Positions 26,553 to 35,772 are shown, counted from the first letter of the stretch. The stretch: 48,106 nucleotides of DNA from [Scytonema hofmanni] UTEX 2349 (GCF_000582685.1 NZ_KK073768.1:160909-209014); one strand, 5' to 3'. The notes: a model not told the origin generated them from the letters alone. Made by a program: numbers and translations.

Positions 26553-27332
26553 TTAACCAAAACGTCCAGAAACGTAATCACGGGTACGCTCATCAAGAGC
26601 GTTACCAAAGATTTGACTCGTGTTGCCAAATTCTACCATTTGACCGATGCGACTTTCATCGGTGTTGAAAAAAGCTGTAAAATCAGAAACACGAGCAGCT
26701 TGCTGCATATTGTGAGTCACAATTGCAATTGTCAACTCACCACGCAAACTATCAATGAGTTCTTCAATTTTCATCGTCGCAATTGGATCTAAAGCCGAAC
26801 AAGGTTCATCCATCAGGAGAACTTTCGGTTTGACAGCTAAAGCACGAGCGATACAGAGTCGCTGTTGTTGTCCTCCAGAAAGTCCCAAAGCTGATTTATG
26901 CAGCTTATCTTTTACTTCATCCCACAAAGCAGCATTTTTGATGGCATTTTCAACAACTTCATCTAATTCAGCTTTGGAATTTAATCCGGCTATTCTTAAT
27001 CCATATGCAACATTATCGTAAATACTCATGGGAAAAAGATTAGGCTTTTGAAACACCATCCCAATTTGCCGGCGTAATCTATTTAAATTAACGCGACGCT
27101 CATAAATATTCTGACCATAAAATTCTACTTGACCCTCTACCCGCACTTTACCTTCTAATTCACTAATGCGATTAATGGATTTAATAAAAGTCGATTTACC
27201 GCAACCACTAGGACCAATAATTGCAGTTACATGATTTTGATGAATATCCATTGTCACACCTTCTAAGGCTTTTGTAGTGCCGTAGAAAAAGCTCAAATTC
27301 TTGATTCTAATAGCTGGGGTTAATTTATTCAT
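26553..27332 (-). CDS. pstB: Phosphate ABC transporter ATP-binding protein PstB
   Basis: Cytosolic ATPase of the high-affinity phosphate importer, 259 aa. Walker A GPSGCGKST, Q-loop QKPNLFPMSIYDN, signature LSGGQQQRLCIARAL, Walker B VLLMDEPCSALD and H-loop IVTHNMQQAARV are all intact; the opening KNLSFFYGTTKALEGV is typical PstB. The ATG at 27332 is preferred over the TTG at 27341. Last gene of pstS-C-A-B, separated from pstA by an 82-base gap containing a dispersed hairpin. No phoU follows. Confidence 0.95.
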   Translation of the reverse strand: MNKLTPAIRIKNLSFFYGTTKALEGVTMDIHQNHVTAIIGPSGCGKSTFIKSINRISELEGKVRVEGQVEFYGQNIYERRVNLNRLRRQIGMVFQKPNLFPMSIYDNVAYGLRIAGLNSKAELDEVVENAIKNAALWDEVKDKLHKSALGLSGGQQQRLCIARALAVKPKVLLMDEPCSALDPIATMKIEELIDSLRGELTIAIVTHNMQQAARVSDFTAFFNTDESRIGQMVEFGNTSQIFGNALDERTRDYVSGRFG

Positions 27333-27389
27333 TTTTAGCAAATATGTGAAACAAAAGTTAAATAATCCTGACTTTCGTACAGACGTTTA

Positions 27390-27418
27390 GTACAGACGTC
27401 CCGACGGAACGTCTCTAC
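27390..27418. repeat. GTAGAGACG-family hairpin at the pstA stop
   Basis: GTAGAGACGTTCC pairs with GGGACGTCTGTAC (minus-strand reading). The TAG at the edge of this repeat is the stop codon of pstA, so the element forms the gene's 3' end and separates pstA from pstB. Confidence 0.7.
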
Positions 27419-28290
27419 TTTTTTCGGCGAATAAAGATGCGAGATAAAAGACTGACAAACAATACAATACCCAGTAAAATGATCGAAGCAGTCCAAACTA
27501 ATGCTGTTTTTTCTGGTGATGGATCGTTGTATAAGTTAAAAATTAATACCGATAAAGAAGCTGTGGGACTAGATAAACCTTCTGACCAATATTGACTAAA
27601 TAAAGCGGTAAAAATCAAAGGTGCTGTTTCACCAGCAGCGCGAGATACACCTAATAAAACACCAGTGGTAATACCTGGTAGTGCAGCAGCAACTACGACA
27701 CGAAAAGTAGTTTGCAAACGATTACCTCCCAAGGCAGCGGAGGCAAGACGTTGAGCAACGGGAATCAGTTTTAAAGCTTCTTCAGTTGTGAGTATGACAA
27801 TGGGGAGCATGATGACGGCTAAAGCAAAACCCCCAGCGAAAGCACTAAATTGTTTCAGGGTGAAAACTATCACACCATAAGCAAATACTCCCACAACAAT
27901 GGAAGGCACGCCAGTTAAAATAGTGGTGATGAAACGAACACCAGTAGCAACTTTAGAACCTTGACCAAACTCTGATAAAAATATACCAGTCATGACTCCG
28001 GAAGGAATACTAATTGAGGAAGCGATCGCCACCATTACCAAAGTTCCAACAATAGCATTAGCAAAGCCATTTTCAATCACTTCTTTAAAGAACATTTCCG
28101 GTTTCAATCCGGAAAGTCCTCTTGTCAGAATTTCCCACACAACTGAGAACAAAGGAATCAAAGCTAAAATTGCTAAAGCAAATGCAACAACTGTCATTCC
28201 ATAGTCAAAGAATAGCCGCTTACCTTGTAAAGGACTACATAATTCTTTTGCTAAAGGTTCATTTATTTCTGATTCTTGATAGCTAGTCAT
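27415..28290 (-). CDS. pstA: Phosphate ABC transporter permease PstA
   Basis: Inner-membrane permease subunit with about six helices (residues 30-50, 80-105, 120-140, 150-175, 215-235, 260-285), pairing with PstC. The EAA-type loop facing PstB is AALGGNRLQTTFRVVVAAALPGI. The start is placed at 28290 (MTSYQESE, 291 aa). A longer frame to 28353 would add 21 residues (NSQCPIPNAQ-type) encoded by a CCCAATG tandem repeat and is almost certainly not translated. The stop lies in a dispersed hairpin. Confidence 0.93.
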   Translation of the reverse strand: MTSYQESEINEPLAKELCSPLQGKRLFFDYGMTVVAFALAILALIPLFSVVWEILTRGLSGLKPEMFFKEVIENGFANAIVGTLVMVAIASSISIPSGVMTGIFLSEFGQGSKVATGVRFITTILTGVPSIVVGVFAYGVIVFTLKQFSAFAGGFALAVIMLPIVILTTEEALKLIPVAQRLASAALGGNRLQTTFRVVVAAALPGITTGVLLGVSRAAGETAPLIFTALFSQYWSEGLSSPTASLSVLIFNLYNDPSPEKTALVWTASIILLGIVLFVSLLSRIFIRRKK

Positions 28291-28424
28291 AGGATTTTGG
28301 GCATTGGGTATTGGGTATTGGGCATTGGGTATTGGGCATTGGGAATTAAACAAGTTCTTTGAAAGTAATGCGTCTTATAATACGATTCTTTCTATGCCCT
28401 ATGCCCATTGCCCCATGCCCCAAT
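28291..28424. repeat. CCCAATG/CCCTATG tandem heptamer tracts
   Basis: Tandem units of CCCAATG or GGGCATTGGGTATT type occur at about 28298-28343 and again at 28393-28421, separated by a short unique stretch, between pstC and pstA. Similar tracts occur at 20339-20360 and 33899-33920. They create the false N-terminal extension of pstA. Confidence 0.7.
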
Positions 28425-28426
28425 TT

Positions 28427-29404
28427 TTATTTTTTCTTTACACCAAGTAACTGAACTAACATGACGGCGGCAATATTGACAGTTAAAGTTAATGCAAATA
28501 AAATCAAGGCTAAATAAGTTAAAGAGCCAATGTGCAATATACTTCCAGCTTCCGGGAATTCGTTAGCTAATACCGCAGGAATTGAGTAACCAGGGTCGAG
28601 TAAGGAAGAACTGATAACCGAAGAGTTACCAATTACCATAGTTACAGCCATTGTCTCACCTAAGGCTCGCCCTAAAGCCAGCATCGCGGCACCGACGATT
28701 CCCGAAGCACCGGAGGGTAGCAATACTCTAAAAATTGTTTCCCAGCGAGTGGAACCCAAAGCCATTGAGCCGGTTCGCAATTCACGGGGAATCACTAACA
28801 ATACATCTCGACTAATTGCTGCCATCGTGGGCAAAATCATGATCGCTAAGATGATACCGGCGATCAACATACTCGGACCGGAGGATTGAGTATTAAATAG
28901 GGGTAGAATTTGAAATTTATTGTATAACCATTCCTGGAATGGTGTGAGGAAGGGAATTAAAACGTAAATTCCCCACAATCCAATGATGACGCTGGGAATG
29001 GCAGCAATGAGTTCTACAACAAATGCTATAGGCATACGCACCCAATCTGGCAGAAAATCTTCGCTTGTGACTAAAGCTACTGCTAACCCTATTGGTACGG
29101 CGAGTATTAAAGAAAGGGCGCTACTGATTATTGTCCCATAAATATAAGGCAAAGCACCATAAATTTCATTGGGTACATCCCAATCTTTGCCCCAGAAAAA
29201 TCCTAATCCAAATTGGGCGATCGCTGGGCGAGCTTTATCAAAAATTACCCAACTTATCCAAAACAGCAAAACAACTGTCAAAAAAGCAAAGCTACGAACT
29301 ACCCATATAAACCCATCATCTATAGAGAAATTTTCTCCTTGTTTATTTGTAATATTAAGGTCAATATTTCCAGAATTTGCAGCTTGTTCAGATAGATTTG
29401 CCAT
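28427..29404 (-). CDS. pstC: Phosphate ABC transporter permease PstC
   Basis: 325 aa inner-membrane permease. A 30-residue polar N-terminus is followed by about six helices; family landmarks include PIYGTIISSALSLILAVPIGL-like helix 2 and the PstB-contacting loop ALGSTRWETIFRVLLPSGASGI. It starts at ATG 29404. It lies between pstS and pstA; the pstS-pstC gap holds a strong hairpin and the pstC-pstA gap a heptamer tract. Partner of PstA. Confidence 0.94.
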   Translation of the reverse strand: MANLSEQAANSGNIDLNITNKQGENFSIDDGFIWVVRSFAFLTVVLLFWISWVIFDKARPAIAQFGLGFFWGKDWDVPNEIYGALPYIYGTIISSALSLILAVPIGLAVALVTSEDFLPDWVRMPIAFVVELIAAIPSVIIGLWGIYVLIPFLTPFQEWLYNKFQILPLFNTQSSGPSMLIAGIILAIMILPTMAAISRDVLLVIPRELRTGSMALGSTRWETIFRVLLPSGASGIVGAAMLALGRALGETMAVTMVIGNSSVISSSLLDPGYSIPAVLANEFPEAGSILHIGSLTYLALILFALTLTVNIAAVMLVQLLGVKKK

Positions 29405-29440
29405 AGATAATTTATATAGCTTTATTACATATTTTAAGAT

Positions 29441-29470
29441 TATCGGTAGAGAGTTTATTCTCTACCGATA
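29441..29470 (-). promoter_or_regulatory. Intercistronic hairpin between pstS and pstC
   Basis: A perfect 12-base-pair stem, TATCGGTAGAGA/TCTCTACCGATA with a 6-base loop, 20 bases after the pstS stop. No long T run follows on the minus strand, so partial termination or 3' protection of pstS mRNA is likely. Either would give more binding protein than permease. Confidence 0.65.
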
Positions 29471-29489
29471 AATGTCTGCAAATGAGAAA

Positions 29490-30527
29490 CTATTTAACAG
29501 TGCTGTTAACAGTATTAATCACTTGACCTGCTACACCACTAGGAACCCGAGTATAGTTGAGGTCATCGTTGATATCTTGACCTTTTGTGAGAATCCACTG
29601 AACCAAGCTTTTAACAGCTTTTGCTTTAGCTGGGTCTTTGTAGCTCTTGTAAACCATCATCCAAGTCATTCCCACGATGGGATAACCTTGTCCTGGATCT
29701 GAGACAAAAACGCGGTAATTGCTAGGAAATTGCACAGTTGACAAAGCTTGATTTGCAGTCTGTAAAGAAGGAGCTACATATTGTCCCGCTTTGTTTTGCA
29801 CTTCTGCTGATTTCAGGTTGCCTGATTTAGCAAATTGATATTCAACATAACCAATAGAACCGGGAGTGCGAGCAACTAAAGACGCTACACCTGGGTTTCC
29901 TTTTCCTTTGAGGCTACTTGTCAACCATTTTGGTGCTGTGTTAGCACCAATTCTACCTTTAAAATAAGGACTGATAGCACTCAAGTGGTTAGTAAAAATG
30001 AAGGTTGTACCGCTACTATCAGCACGAACAACAGTTTTAATTGGTTGATTTGGTAGATTAACTCCTGGGTTATCAGCTTTGATTTTCGGGTCGTTCCAGT
30101 TAGTAATTTGACCAGAAAAAATTGCTGGAAGTGTAGCGCGAGACAATTTCAGGTTATTGACACCAGGAGCGTTGTAAACAACAGAAACTGCACCACCGGC
30201 GGTAGGTACTAAAATTACACCTTGCTTAACTTTAGCTATTTGAGCATCGGTCATTGCTGCATCGCTTCCACCAAAGTCAACTGTGCCGGCAATTACTTGG
30301 TTAATACCACCACCACTACCAATTCCTTGATAGTTCATTTTTAGGTCTGGAATGGTTTTTGTAACTTCACGGGCATATTTTTCGTAAAGGGGTGCCGGAA
30401 AAGTTGCTCCCGCACCATTCAATGTTACGGCTGAGGCGATCGCTGTAAAAATTGGACTAAATGCAACACCTACTGTTACCAATGAAGTAGTAACAGCACG
30501 ATTCAATCCATTGATAGAAAAAATCAT
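29490..30527 (-). CDS. pstS: Phosphate-binding protein PstS
   Basis: 345 aa periplasmic binding protein that delivers phosphate to PstCAB. The signal peptide occupies about residues 1-33 (AVTTSLVTVGVAFSPIFTAIASA). The mature protein opens with LNGAGATFPAPLYEKYA, the PstS hallmark, and contains YQGIGSGGGINQV, DFGGSDAAM and RADSSGTTFIFTNHL, the phosphate-binding loops. GAGGT precedes the ATG. First gene of pstSCAB; a four-copy Pho box starts 73 bases upstream, so induction by phosphate starvation is expected. Confidence 0.95.
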   Translation of the reverse strand: MIFSINGLNRAVTTSLVTVGVAFSPIFTAIASAVTLNGAGATFPAPLYEKYAREVTKTIPDLKMNYQGIGSGGGINQVIAGTVDFGGSDAAMTDAQIAKVKQGVILVPTAGGAVSVVYNAPGVNNLKLSRATLPAIFSGQITNWNDPKIKADNPGVNLPNQPIKTVVRADSSGTTFIFTNHLSAISPYFKGRIGANTAPKWLTSSLKGKGNPGVASLVARTPGSIGYVEYQFAKSGNLKSAEVQNKAGQYVAPSLQTANQALSTVQFPSNYRVFVSDPGQGYPIVGMTWMMVYKSYKDPAKAKAVKSLVQWILTKGQDINDDLNYTRVPSGVAGQVINTVNSTVK

Positions 30528-30599
30528 ATTACCTCGTTTTCCGGAAATGGTTCATAACTTACAACCAAAAATAAAACTACATTCTTTAGACTGTTCAAT

Positions 30600-30640
30600 A
30601 CATTAAGCTTGGTTTAAATCTTGACTAAAGAATAGTTAAC
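30600..30640 (-). promoter_or_regulatory. Pho box (SphR/PhoB-type) upstream of pstS
   Basis: On the minus strand four octamers occur at exact 11-base spacing, each separated by 3 bases: GTTAACTA, TTTAGTCA, TTTAAACC and CTTAATGT. Cyanobacterial PhoB-type sites are direct repeats of roughly PyTTAAPyC with 3-base gaps. Spacing and position fit a Pho-regulon promoter; individual octamers are imperfect. Confidence 0.7.
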
Positions 30641-30965
30641 ATTGCTTTTTTGTATCAAGATATTGATTAATTGTTGTTTATAATACAAGTATGAATTATA
30701 TTTTTTCAGATAAAAAGCGAAATATATTTTCGTCTTACATTTTAGATCAATAAAATTTAGAGGTTCTGGCAGCGTACCCGCTCAAAAGCCATCTGAAATA
30801 ACTGGATTTTTATTCTCTAAAAAAGGGTATAATATATACTTGCTTTTTAATTATATATTCAGTATTCTTACGAAGAGTAGACTTTTTAATCCAAAAAGTT
30901 TTGGGTTTTTAGGCGCTCAATGTATTAACCATTAATGACCGACAATTTACCAATTTCAAACATTT

Positions 30966-32993
30966 ATGGCATCAACTAATAATTTGGTTTCTTCCATAAG
31001 CATTCCGGCGAATGCGATCGATTTGTTTCCACTTAATGGTCAAAGTAATGAAGCCAATATCAATCGTTTAGGAGGATTTGGTTCAGATTTATTCTACGAT
31101 TATCGGCAAAATTTCTTTTATGCTCTGGTTGACCGAGGACCTGGGGGTGGTGTGATTCCCTATCAAACTAGGGTTGAACAATTTGATATTAATATTGATC
31201 CACAAACTGGGGCAATTAACAGCTACCAAGTCTTAAAAACTATTCCCTTCACAATAGCAGCAGGTACTACCTTTAATGGCATTACTTATAATACGACTAC
31301 GCCATTCAACGGGTTAAATCCCCTATTATTAAATGGTGATGGTACAGAACTAGGACTCAGCCAAGACCCAGAAGGTTTTGCAGTCGGTGCAAACGGTAAT
31401 TTCTACGTATCCGATGAATATGGACCGTCAATTTACGAGTTTAGCCCCACAGGTACATTTATTCGGGCATTGACACAGCCAGATAATGTGATTCCGAGAA
31501 ACGGTAGCACTCCCTACTTTGCTGCCGATGGAGCTAGTTTGACCACAGGTCGGCAAGATAACCGGGGTTATGAAGGATTAGCAATCAGTCCAGATGGTCA
31601 AAAGCTGTTTAGCATCTTCCAAGACCCACTTCAAAATGAAGGAACTCCCAATGGACGTAGCAGCGCTAATGTAAGAATTGTCAGATTTGACATTGCCACT
31701 GGCATAAGTGACGCTCAGTATATCTATCAATTAGAAAGTGTTGCTGATATCAACGCTAGAATTACCGCGACTGGAGCGAGAGATACCTTTGGCAGCACTA
31801 GTCAAGGACGAAATATTGGTGTTAGCTCCTTGACACCGATTAATGACCACGAGTTTTTGGTAATTGAGCGAGATAATCGGGGTATAGGTGTTGACGACCC
31901 AACAGGTCAAGCTACCGTTGGGTCGAAACGGATTTATAAGATTGACCTGACAGGAGCAACAGACGTTAGCGGTGTTAATCTGACGGGGACAAATACTTTA
32001 CCTACTGGGGTGACACCTGTTAGTAAATCACTATTTCTAGACATTGCTGGAACTCTGCAAAGTGCGGGGGAAAAAATCCCAGAAAAGTTTGAAGGGGTGG
32101 CAATTGGTTCGCAGTTGGCAGATGGTTCCTATGCTTTGATAGTAGCTACAGATAATGACTTTAGTGTTACGCAAAATAGCACTAACACGCAATTTGATGT
32201 TTACACCAATGGTGTCAGCAGCATTCAAGTACCAATTGATAGTCTACCTCCGGCAGCGCCCGCAGGACAATCTTCTTACACGCTGATACCTAGCTATATC
32301 TATTCCTTTAATGCGACAATTCCCAATCTCAGTTTGCCTACCTTACCCAGCAGTTTTAATCTCATCCAGGGTACAGAACAAGATGATACCCTGTATGGCA
32401 GCAATGAAGATGACACCATTTTTGGCTTTGGTGGCAACGATACTATCTACGCTGGTGAGGGTAATAACTCAGTTGTCGCTGGTAATGGTAATAATACTGT
32501 TTATGGTGGTGCTGGCAATGATGTGATCAATGTGGGTAAGGATAATAATATTATCTACGCAGCAGAGGGTAACAACTCAGTTGTCGCTGGTAATGGTGAT
32601 GACCTGATTTATGCTGGTTCCGGAGATGACATCATCAATGCTGGAAATGGCAATAATACTATCTATGCAGCAGAAGGTAATAACCAGATTACTACAGGTA
32701 ATGGTGATGACCTCATATATGCAGGTTCCGGCAACAACCTTATCTCTACAGGTACAGGCAACGATACAATTTATGTTGGTAGCGGAGTTAACCGCTTTAT
32801 CCTCGCTGCTGGACTTGATTCTGCCACCATTTATAATTTTACGTCCGACGATCAAATCAGCCGTGGTGCTGGTTTATCTTCTAATGCTTCGTTAACAGTG
32901 AGTATTAGTGGTGATGACACTTTAATTAGTGCTGGTAGCGATTTGTTAGCAACTTTGAAGTGGACGCAATTAAGTAGTGTGAATATTGTTTAG
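30966..32993 (+). CDS. Phytase-like esterase with RTX calcium-binding repeats
   Basis: 675 aa. Residues 10-445 look like the esterase/phytase-like beta-propeller domain: LGGFGSDLFYDYRQNFFYALVDRG, DPEGFAVGANGNFYVSDEYGP, GYEGLAISPDGQKLFSIFQDPL and EKFEGVAIGSQL. Residues 465-610 are about fifteen RTX-type nonapeptides (GNDTIYAGE, GNGDDLIYAGSGDD), which bind calcium and mark type I secretion. There is no N-terminal signal peptide, consistent with that route. It is divergent from pstS, so it may release phosphate from organic esters for PstSCAB. TATAAT at 30828 is a possible -10. Enzymatic activity is inferred. Confidence 0.85.
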   Translation: MASTNNLVSSISIPANAIDLFPLNGQSNEANINRLGGFGSDLFYDYRQNFFYALVDRGPGGGVIPYQTRVEQFDINIDPQTGAINSYQVLKTIPFTIAAGTTFNGITYNTTTPFNGLNPLLLNGDGTELGLSQDPEGFAVGANGNFYVSDEYGPSIYEFSPTGTFIRALTQPDNVIPRNGSTPYFAADGASLTTGRQDNRGYEGLAISPDGQKLFSIFQDPLQNEGTPNGRSSANVRIVRFDIATGISDAQYIYQLESVADINARITATGARDTFGSTSQGRNIGVSSLTPINDHEFLVIERDNRGIGVDDPTGQATVGSKRIYKIDLTGATDVSGVNLTGTNTLPTGVTPVSKSLFLDIAGTLQSAGEKIPEKFEGVAIGSQLADGSYALIVATDNDFSVTQNSTNTQFDVYTNGVSSIQVPIDSLPPAAPAGQSSYTLIPSYIYSFNATIPNLSLPTLPSSFNLIQGTEQDDTLYGSNEDDTIFGFGGNDTIYAGEGNNSVVAGNGNNTVYGGAGNDVINVGKDNNIIYAAEGNNSVVAGNGDDLIYAGSGDDIINAGNGNNTIYAAEGNNQITTGNGDDLIYAGSGNNLISTGTGNDTIYVGSGVNRFILAAGLDSATIYNFTSDDQISRGAGLSSNASLTVSISGDDTLISAGSDLLATLKWTQLSSVNIV

Positions 32994-33034
32994 TCCGTAA
33001 TTGGTAGTTGGTAATTACCAATTTACACGCGAAA

Positions 33035-33095
33035 GTAAAGACGTTCCGGCGGAACGTCTCTACAAGGGTTTCGGGCAACGCATAATTAATTTTTG
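33035..33095. repeat. GTAGAGACG-family hairpin, extended form
   Basis: GTAAAGACGTTCC/GGAACGTCTCTAC hairpin (33035-33063) followed by AAGGGTTTCGGGCAACGC and ATAATTAAT. The same flank occurs inverted at 42465-42490, so the full unit is longer than the hairpin. It lies between convergent genes. Confidence 0.7.
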
Positions 33096-33106
33096 GAGAT
33101 GTCTAT

Positions 33107-33802
33107 TTATGAAGCATCTTTTTCTACAGGATTTGGCTCTTGGTTAACTTCTGGGATGTTTGCGTCGGCTGTTGAAGATTGGTGCCAAAATTCAAGATAA
33201 ATCAATTCGAGTTCGCAGCCAAGTTGAGAAAAATAATTAATTTGACGCGATCGCACAATTATAAAAATTCGCAAAAACACTAAAGAAAGAATCGCTATAC
33301 TCATCCCTGTTGCAGACGCAATCAGCGCTTGAGCGATACCACTAGCAACCGCAGACACATTAAGACTGTTGACCTGACCACTTCTTAGCTGTTGAAAAGT
33401 GGTGAATAGACCGGCTGATGTGCCTAATATCCCCAGCAATGGTGCGATCGCCATGACGCTTTCTAGTACTTTATCACCCTTGTACATATCTATACATTCT
33501 TTATCACATGATGCTTTGATTGCCAAGTGAAAAATTTCCGGAGAAGATGAACGCAGTCTGAGGGGTGCTAATAAAAAGCGACCAATCGCTAAACCTTGAG
33601 AACGAGAAGCGATCGCTTCTGCCTTTTCTAAGTCTAACCTGGCTGCACTCAGCACTTCCTGCACTATCTGTTTTTCTTGGATAATTAGCTTAAACCAAAA
33701 CCAACAGCGTTCTATTGCACAGGCAAAGGTAATAACGAATAAAACCAACAGGGGAAACATAACAAAACCGCCTGCCAGTAAAATGTCATATATTCTCGTC
33801 AT
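33107..33802 (-). CDS. MotA/TolQ/ExbB proton channel family protein
   Basis: 231 aa inner-membrane protein. A first helix at about 10-30, a long cytosolic loop, then two helices that hold the family core: IAPLLGILGTSAGLFTTFQQL and SGIAQALIASATGMSIAILSL. These proteins conduct protons and power TonB- or Tol-type outer-membrane processes with an ExbD/TolR partner. No exbD, tonB or receptor gene is next to it, so the partner lies elsewhere. It is convergent with the phytase-like RTX gene. Confidence 0.88.
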   Translation of the reverse strand: MTRIYDILLAGGFVMFPLLVLFVITFACAIERCWFWFKLIIQEKQIVQEVLSAARLDLEKAEAIASRSQGLAIGRFLLAPLRLRSSSPEIFHLAIKASCDKECIDMYKGDKVLESVMAIAPLLGILGTSAGLFTTFQQLRSGQVNSLNVSAVASGIAQALIASATGMSIAILSLVFLRIFIIVRSRQINYFSQLGCELELIYLEFWHQSSTADANIPEVNQEPNPVEKDAS

Positions 33803-33898
33803 ATTTAATTAGATAAGCGCTTTGGTGTAAAAATTAATGCATATCCACGTTAGGATACCTGAATATTTTGTTTGCGATCGTTAAAAATTAATAAATTA

Positions 33899-34003
33899 TA
33901 GGGCATAGGGCATAGGGCATGGAAACAACCAACAACTGACCATCAACCATTGTACAGACGCGATTAATCGCCCATTGTACAGACGCGATTAATCGCGTCT
34001 CTA
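33899..34003. repeat. GGGCATA heptamers and tandem GTAGAGACG-type repeats
   Basis: GGGCATA repeats (33900-33920), then a partial and a full copy of a GTACAGACGCGATTAATCG palindromic unit (33952-33972 and 33976-34003). Between exbB and ubiD, whose promoters diverge here. Confidence 0.6.
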
Positions 34004-34064
34004 CCAACCACTAACAAATAACTAATAATATAAGAAAGTGCTTTACATTTATTTACTATAGACA

Positions 34065-35573
34065 ATGGCAAGAGATTTACGGGGATTCATTAAAATTCTA
34101 GAAGAAAAAGGACAATTAAAGCGGATTTCTGCTTTAGTTGACCCAGATTTAGAAATTGCGGAAATTTCTAACCGAATGCTGCAAAAAGGTGGTCCCGGAC
34201 TGTTATTTGAGAATGTCAAAGGTTCACCGTTTGCGGTAGCGGTGAATTTGATGGGAACAGTGGAAAGGATATGCTGGGCAATGAATATGCAGCATCCCTT
34301 AGAATTGGAGGATTTGGGGAAAAAGTTAGCGATGTTGCAACAACCAAAGCCGCCAAAGAAGATTTCCCAAGCGATAGACTTTGGTAAGGTGCTGTTTGAT
34401 GTCCTCAAAGCGAAACCGGGACGCGATTTTTTCCCCGCTTGTCAACAGGTTGTCATCCAAGGGGACGATTTAGACTTAAATAAGTTACCGTTGATACGTC
34501 CCTATCCAGGTGATGCTGGCAAGATTATCACGCTGGGGCTGGTAATTACAAAGGATTGTGAGACAGGTACGCCGAATGTAGGTGTGTATCGCTTGCAATT
34601 ACAATCACCAAACACGATGACGGTACATTGGTTATCGGTACGGGGTGGAGCAAGACACTTGCGAAAAGCTGCCGAACGTGGGAAAAAATTAGAAGTAGCG
34701 ATCGCTCTGGGGGTAGATCCTTTAATTATCATGGCAGCTGCCACGCCGATTCCGGTAGATTTATCAGAATGGCTATTTGCTGGACTTTACGCCGGTTCTG
34801 GTGTAAGTTTGGCGAAGTGTAAAACCGTAGATTTAGAAGTTCCCGCAGATTCAGAATTTGTGCTGGAAGGAACAATTACACCAGGGGAAGTTTTAGCCGA
34901 TGGTCCCTTTGGCGATCATATGGGATATTACGGTGGTGTGGAAGATTCACCGTTGATTCGCTTTCAATGCATGACACACCGCAAAGATCCAATTTACTTA
35001 ACAACATTTAGCGGTCGTCCACCCAAAGAAGAAGCGATGATGGCGATCGCGCTCAATCGCATTTATACTCCAATTCTGCGGCAACAAGTCTCAGAAATTG
35101 TTGACTTCTTCTTACCAATGGAAGCGCTATCTTACAAAGCAGCGATTATCTCTATTGATAAAGCATATCCCGGACAAGCGCGACGGGCAGCTTTAGCGTT
35201 TTGGAGTGCTTTACCCCAATTCACATACACCAAATTTGTGATTGTTGTCGATAAAGATATAAATATTCGCGATCCGCGTCAAGTCGTGTGGGCAATTAGT
35301 TCTAAAGTAGATCCTACGCGAGATGTATTTATTTTACCGAATACGCCTTTTGACACTTTAGATTTTGCCAGTGAAAAAATTGGTTTAGGTGGAAGAATGG
35401 GAATTGATGCAACTACGAAGATTCCCCCAGAAACCGAACATGAATGGGGGGCACCTTTAGAATCGGATGCAGATATAGCTGCGATGGTAGAAAGACGATG
35501 GGCAGAGTATGGTTTAGCAGATTTGCAATTGGGAGAAGTTGATCCGAATTTGTTCGGGTACGATATGAGGTAG
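34065..35573 (+). CDS. ubiD: UbiD family decarboxylase
   Basis: 502 aa. UbiD enzymes use prenylated FMN made by UbiX to decarboxylate aromatic acids; the cyanobacterial member acts on 4-hydroxy-3-solanesylbenzoate in plastoquinone synthesis. Family signatures: the start ARDLRGFIKILEEKGQLKRI, the mid-protein GVYRLQLQSPNTMTVHW, VEDSPLIRFQCMTHRKDPIYLTTFSGRPP with PKEEAMM, and a C-terminal TRDVFILPNTPFDTLDFAS. It starts at ATG 34065. The stop codon TAG is the first three bases of a GC-rich dispersed repeat. ubiA, the preceding step, is at 252-1133. Confidence 0.92.
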   Translation: MARDLRGFIKILEEKGQLKRISALVDPDLEIAEISNRMLQKGGPGLLFENVKGSPFAVAVNLMGTVERICWAMNMQHPLELEDLGKKLAMLQQPKPPKKISQAIDFGKVLFDVLKAKPGRDFFPACQQVVIQGDDLDLNKLPLIRPYPGDAGKIITLGLVITKDCETGTPNVGVYRLQLQSPNTMTVHWLSVRGGARHLRKAAERGKKLEVAIALGVDPLIIMAAATPIPVDLSEWLFAGLYAGSGVSLAKCKTVDLEVPADSEFVLEGTITPGEVLADGPFGDHMGYYGGVEDSPLIRFQCMTHRKDPIYLTTFSGRPPKEEAMMAIALNRIYTPILRQQVSEIVDFFLPMEALSYKAAIISIDKAYPGQARRAALAFWSALPQFTYTKFVIVVDKDINIRDPRQVVWAISSKVDPTRDVFILPNTPFDTLDFASEKIGLGGRMGIDATTKIPPETEHEWGAPLESDADIAAMVERRWAEYGLADLQLGEVDPNLFGYDMR

Positions 35574-35613
35574 AACCCCACCCCCAACCCCCTCCCCGCA
35601 AGCGAGGAGGGGG
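35571..35613. repeat. GC-rich hairpin repeat at the ubiD stop
   Basis: Starts TAGAACCCCACCCCCAACC and includes CCCCTCC/GGAGGGGG arms around GCAAGC. Inverted copies are at 37384-37436 and 37797-37850. It may act as a terminator for ubiD. Confidence 0.65.
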
Positions 35614-35724
35614 CTATGAGATGTTTTTTAATTTTTGTGAAATAATATTTACACAATGCCAAGTTTAATTATTTTGGCTTTTTATTTGGGACTTGATACA
35701 ATCTGTAGGAAGATTAAAGATTAA

Positions 35725-35772
35725 TTTGTGACATCGTTATTCCCAGAATTCTGGAAATAACGATGTCACAAA
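35725..35772. promoter_or_regulatory. 48-base palindrome over a start codon
   Basis: TTTGTGACATCGTTATT (35725-35741) is perfectly complementary to 35756-35772, and between them lies the palindrome CCAGAATTCTGG (35743-35754), with one C-A mismatch per side. The ATG of the next ORF (35763) is inside the right arm. It could be an operator, an insertion-sequence end, or an mRNA hairpin masking the start. Confidence 0.65.

Noticed and set aside
32370..32790. Tandem repeats resembling a CRISPR-like or satellite array
   Set aside because: The periodicity is the codons of RTX nonapeptides (GGxGxDxxx) within one reading frame.
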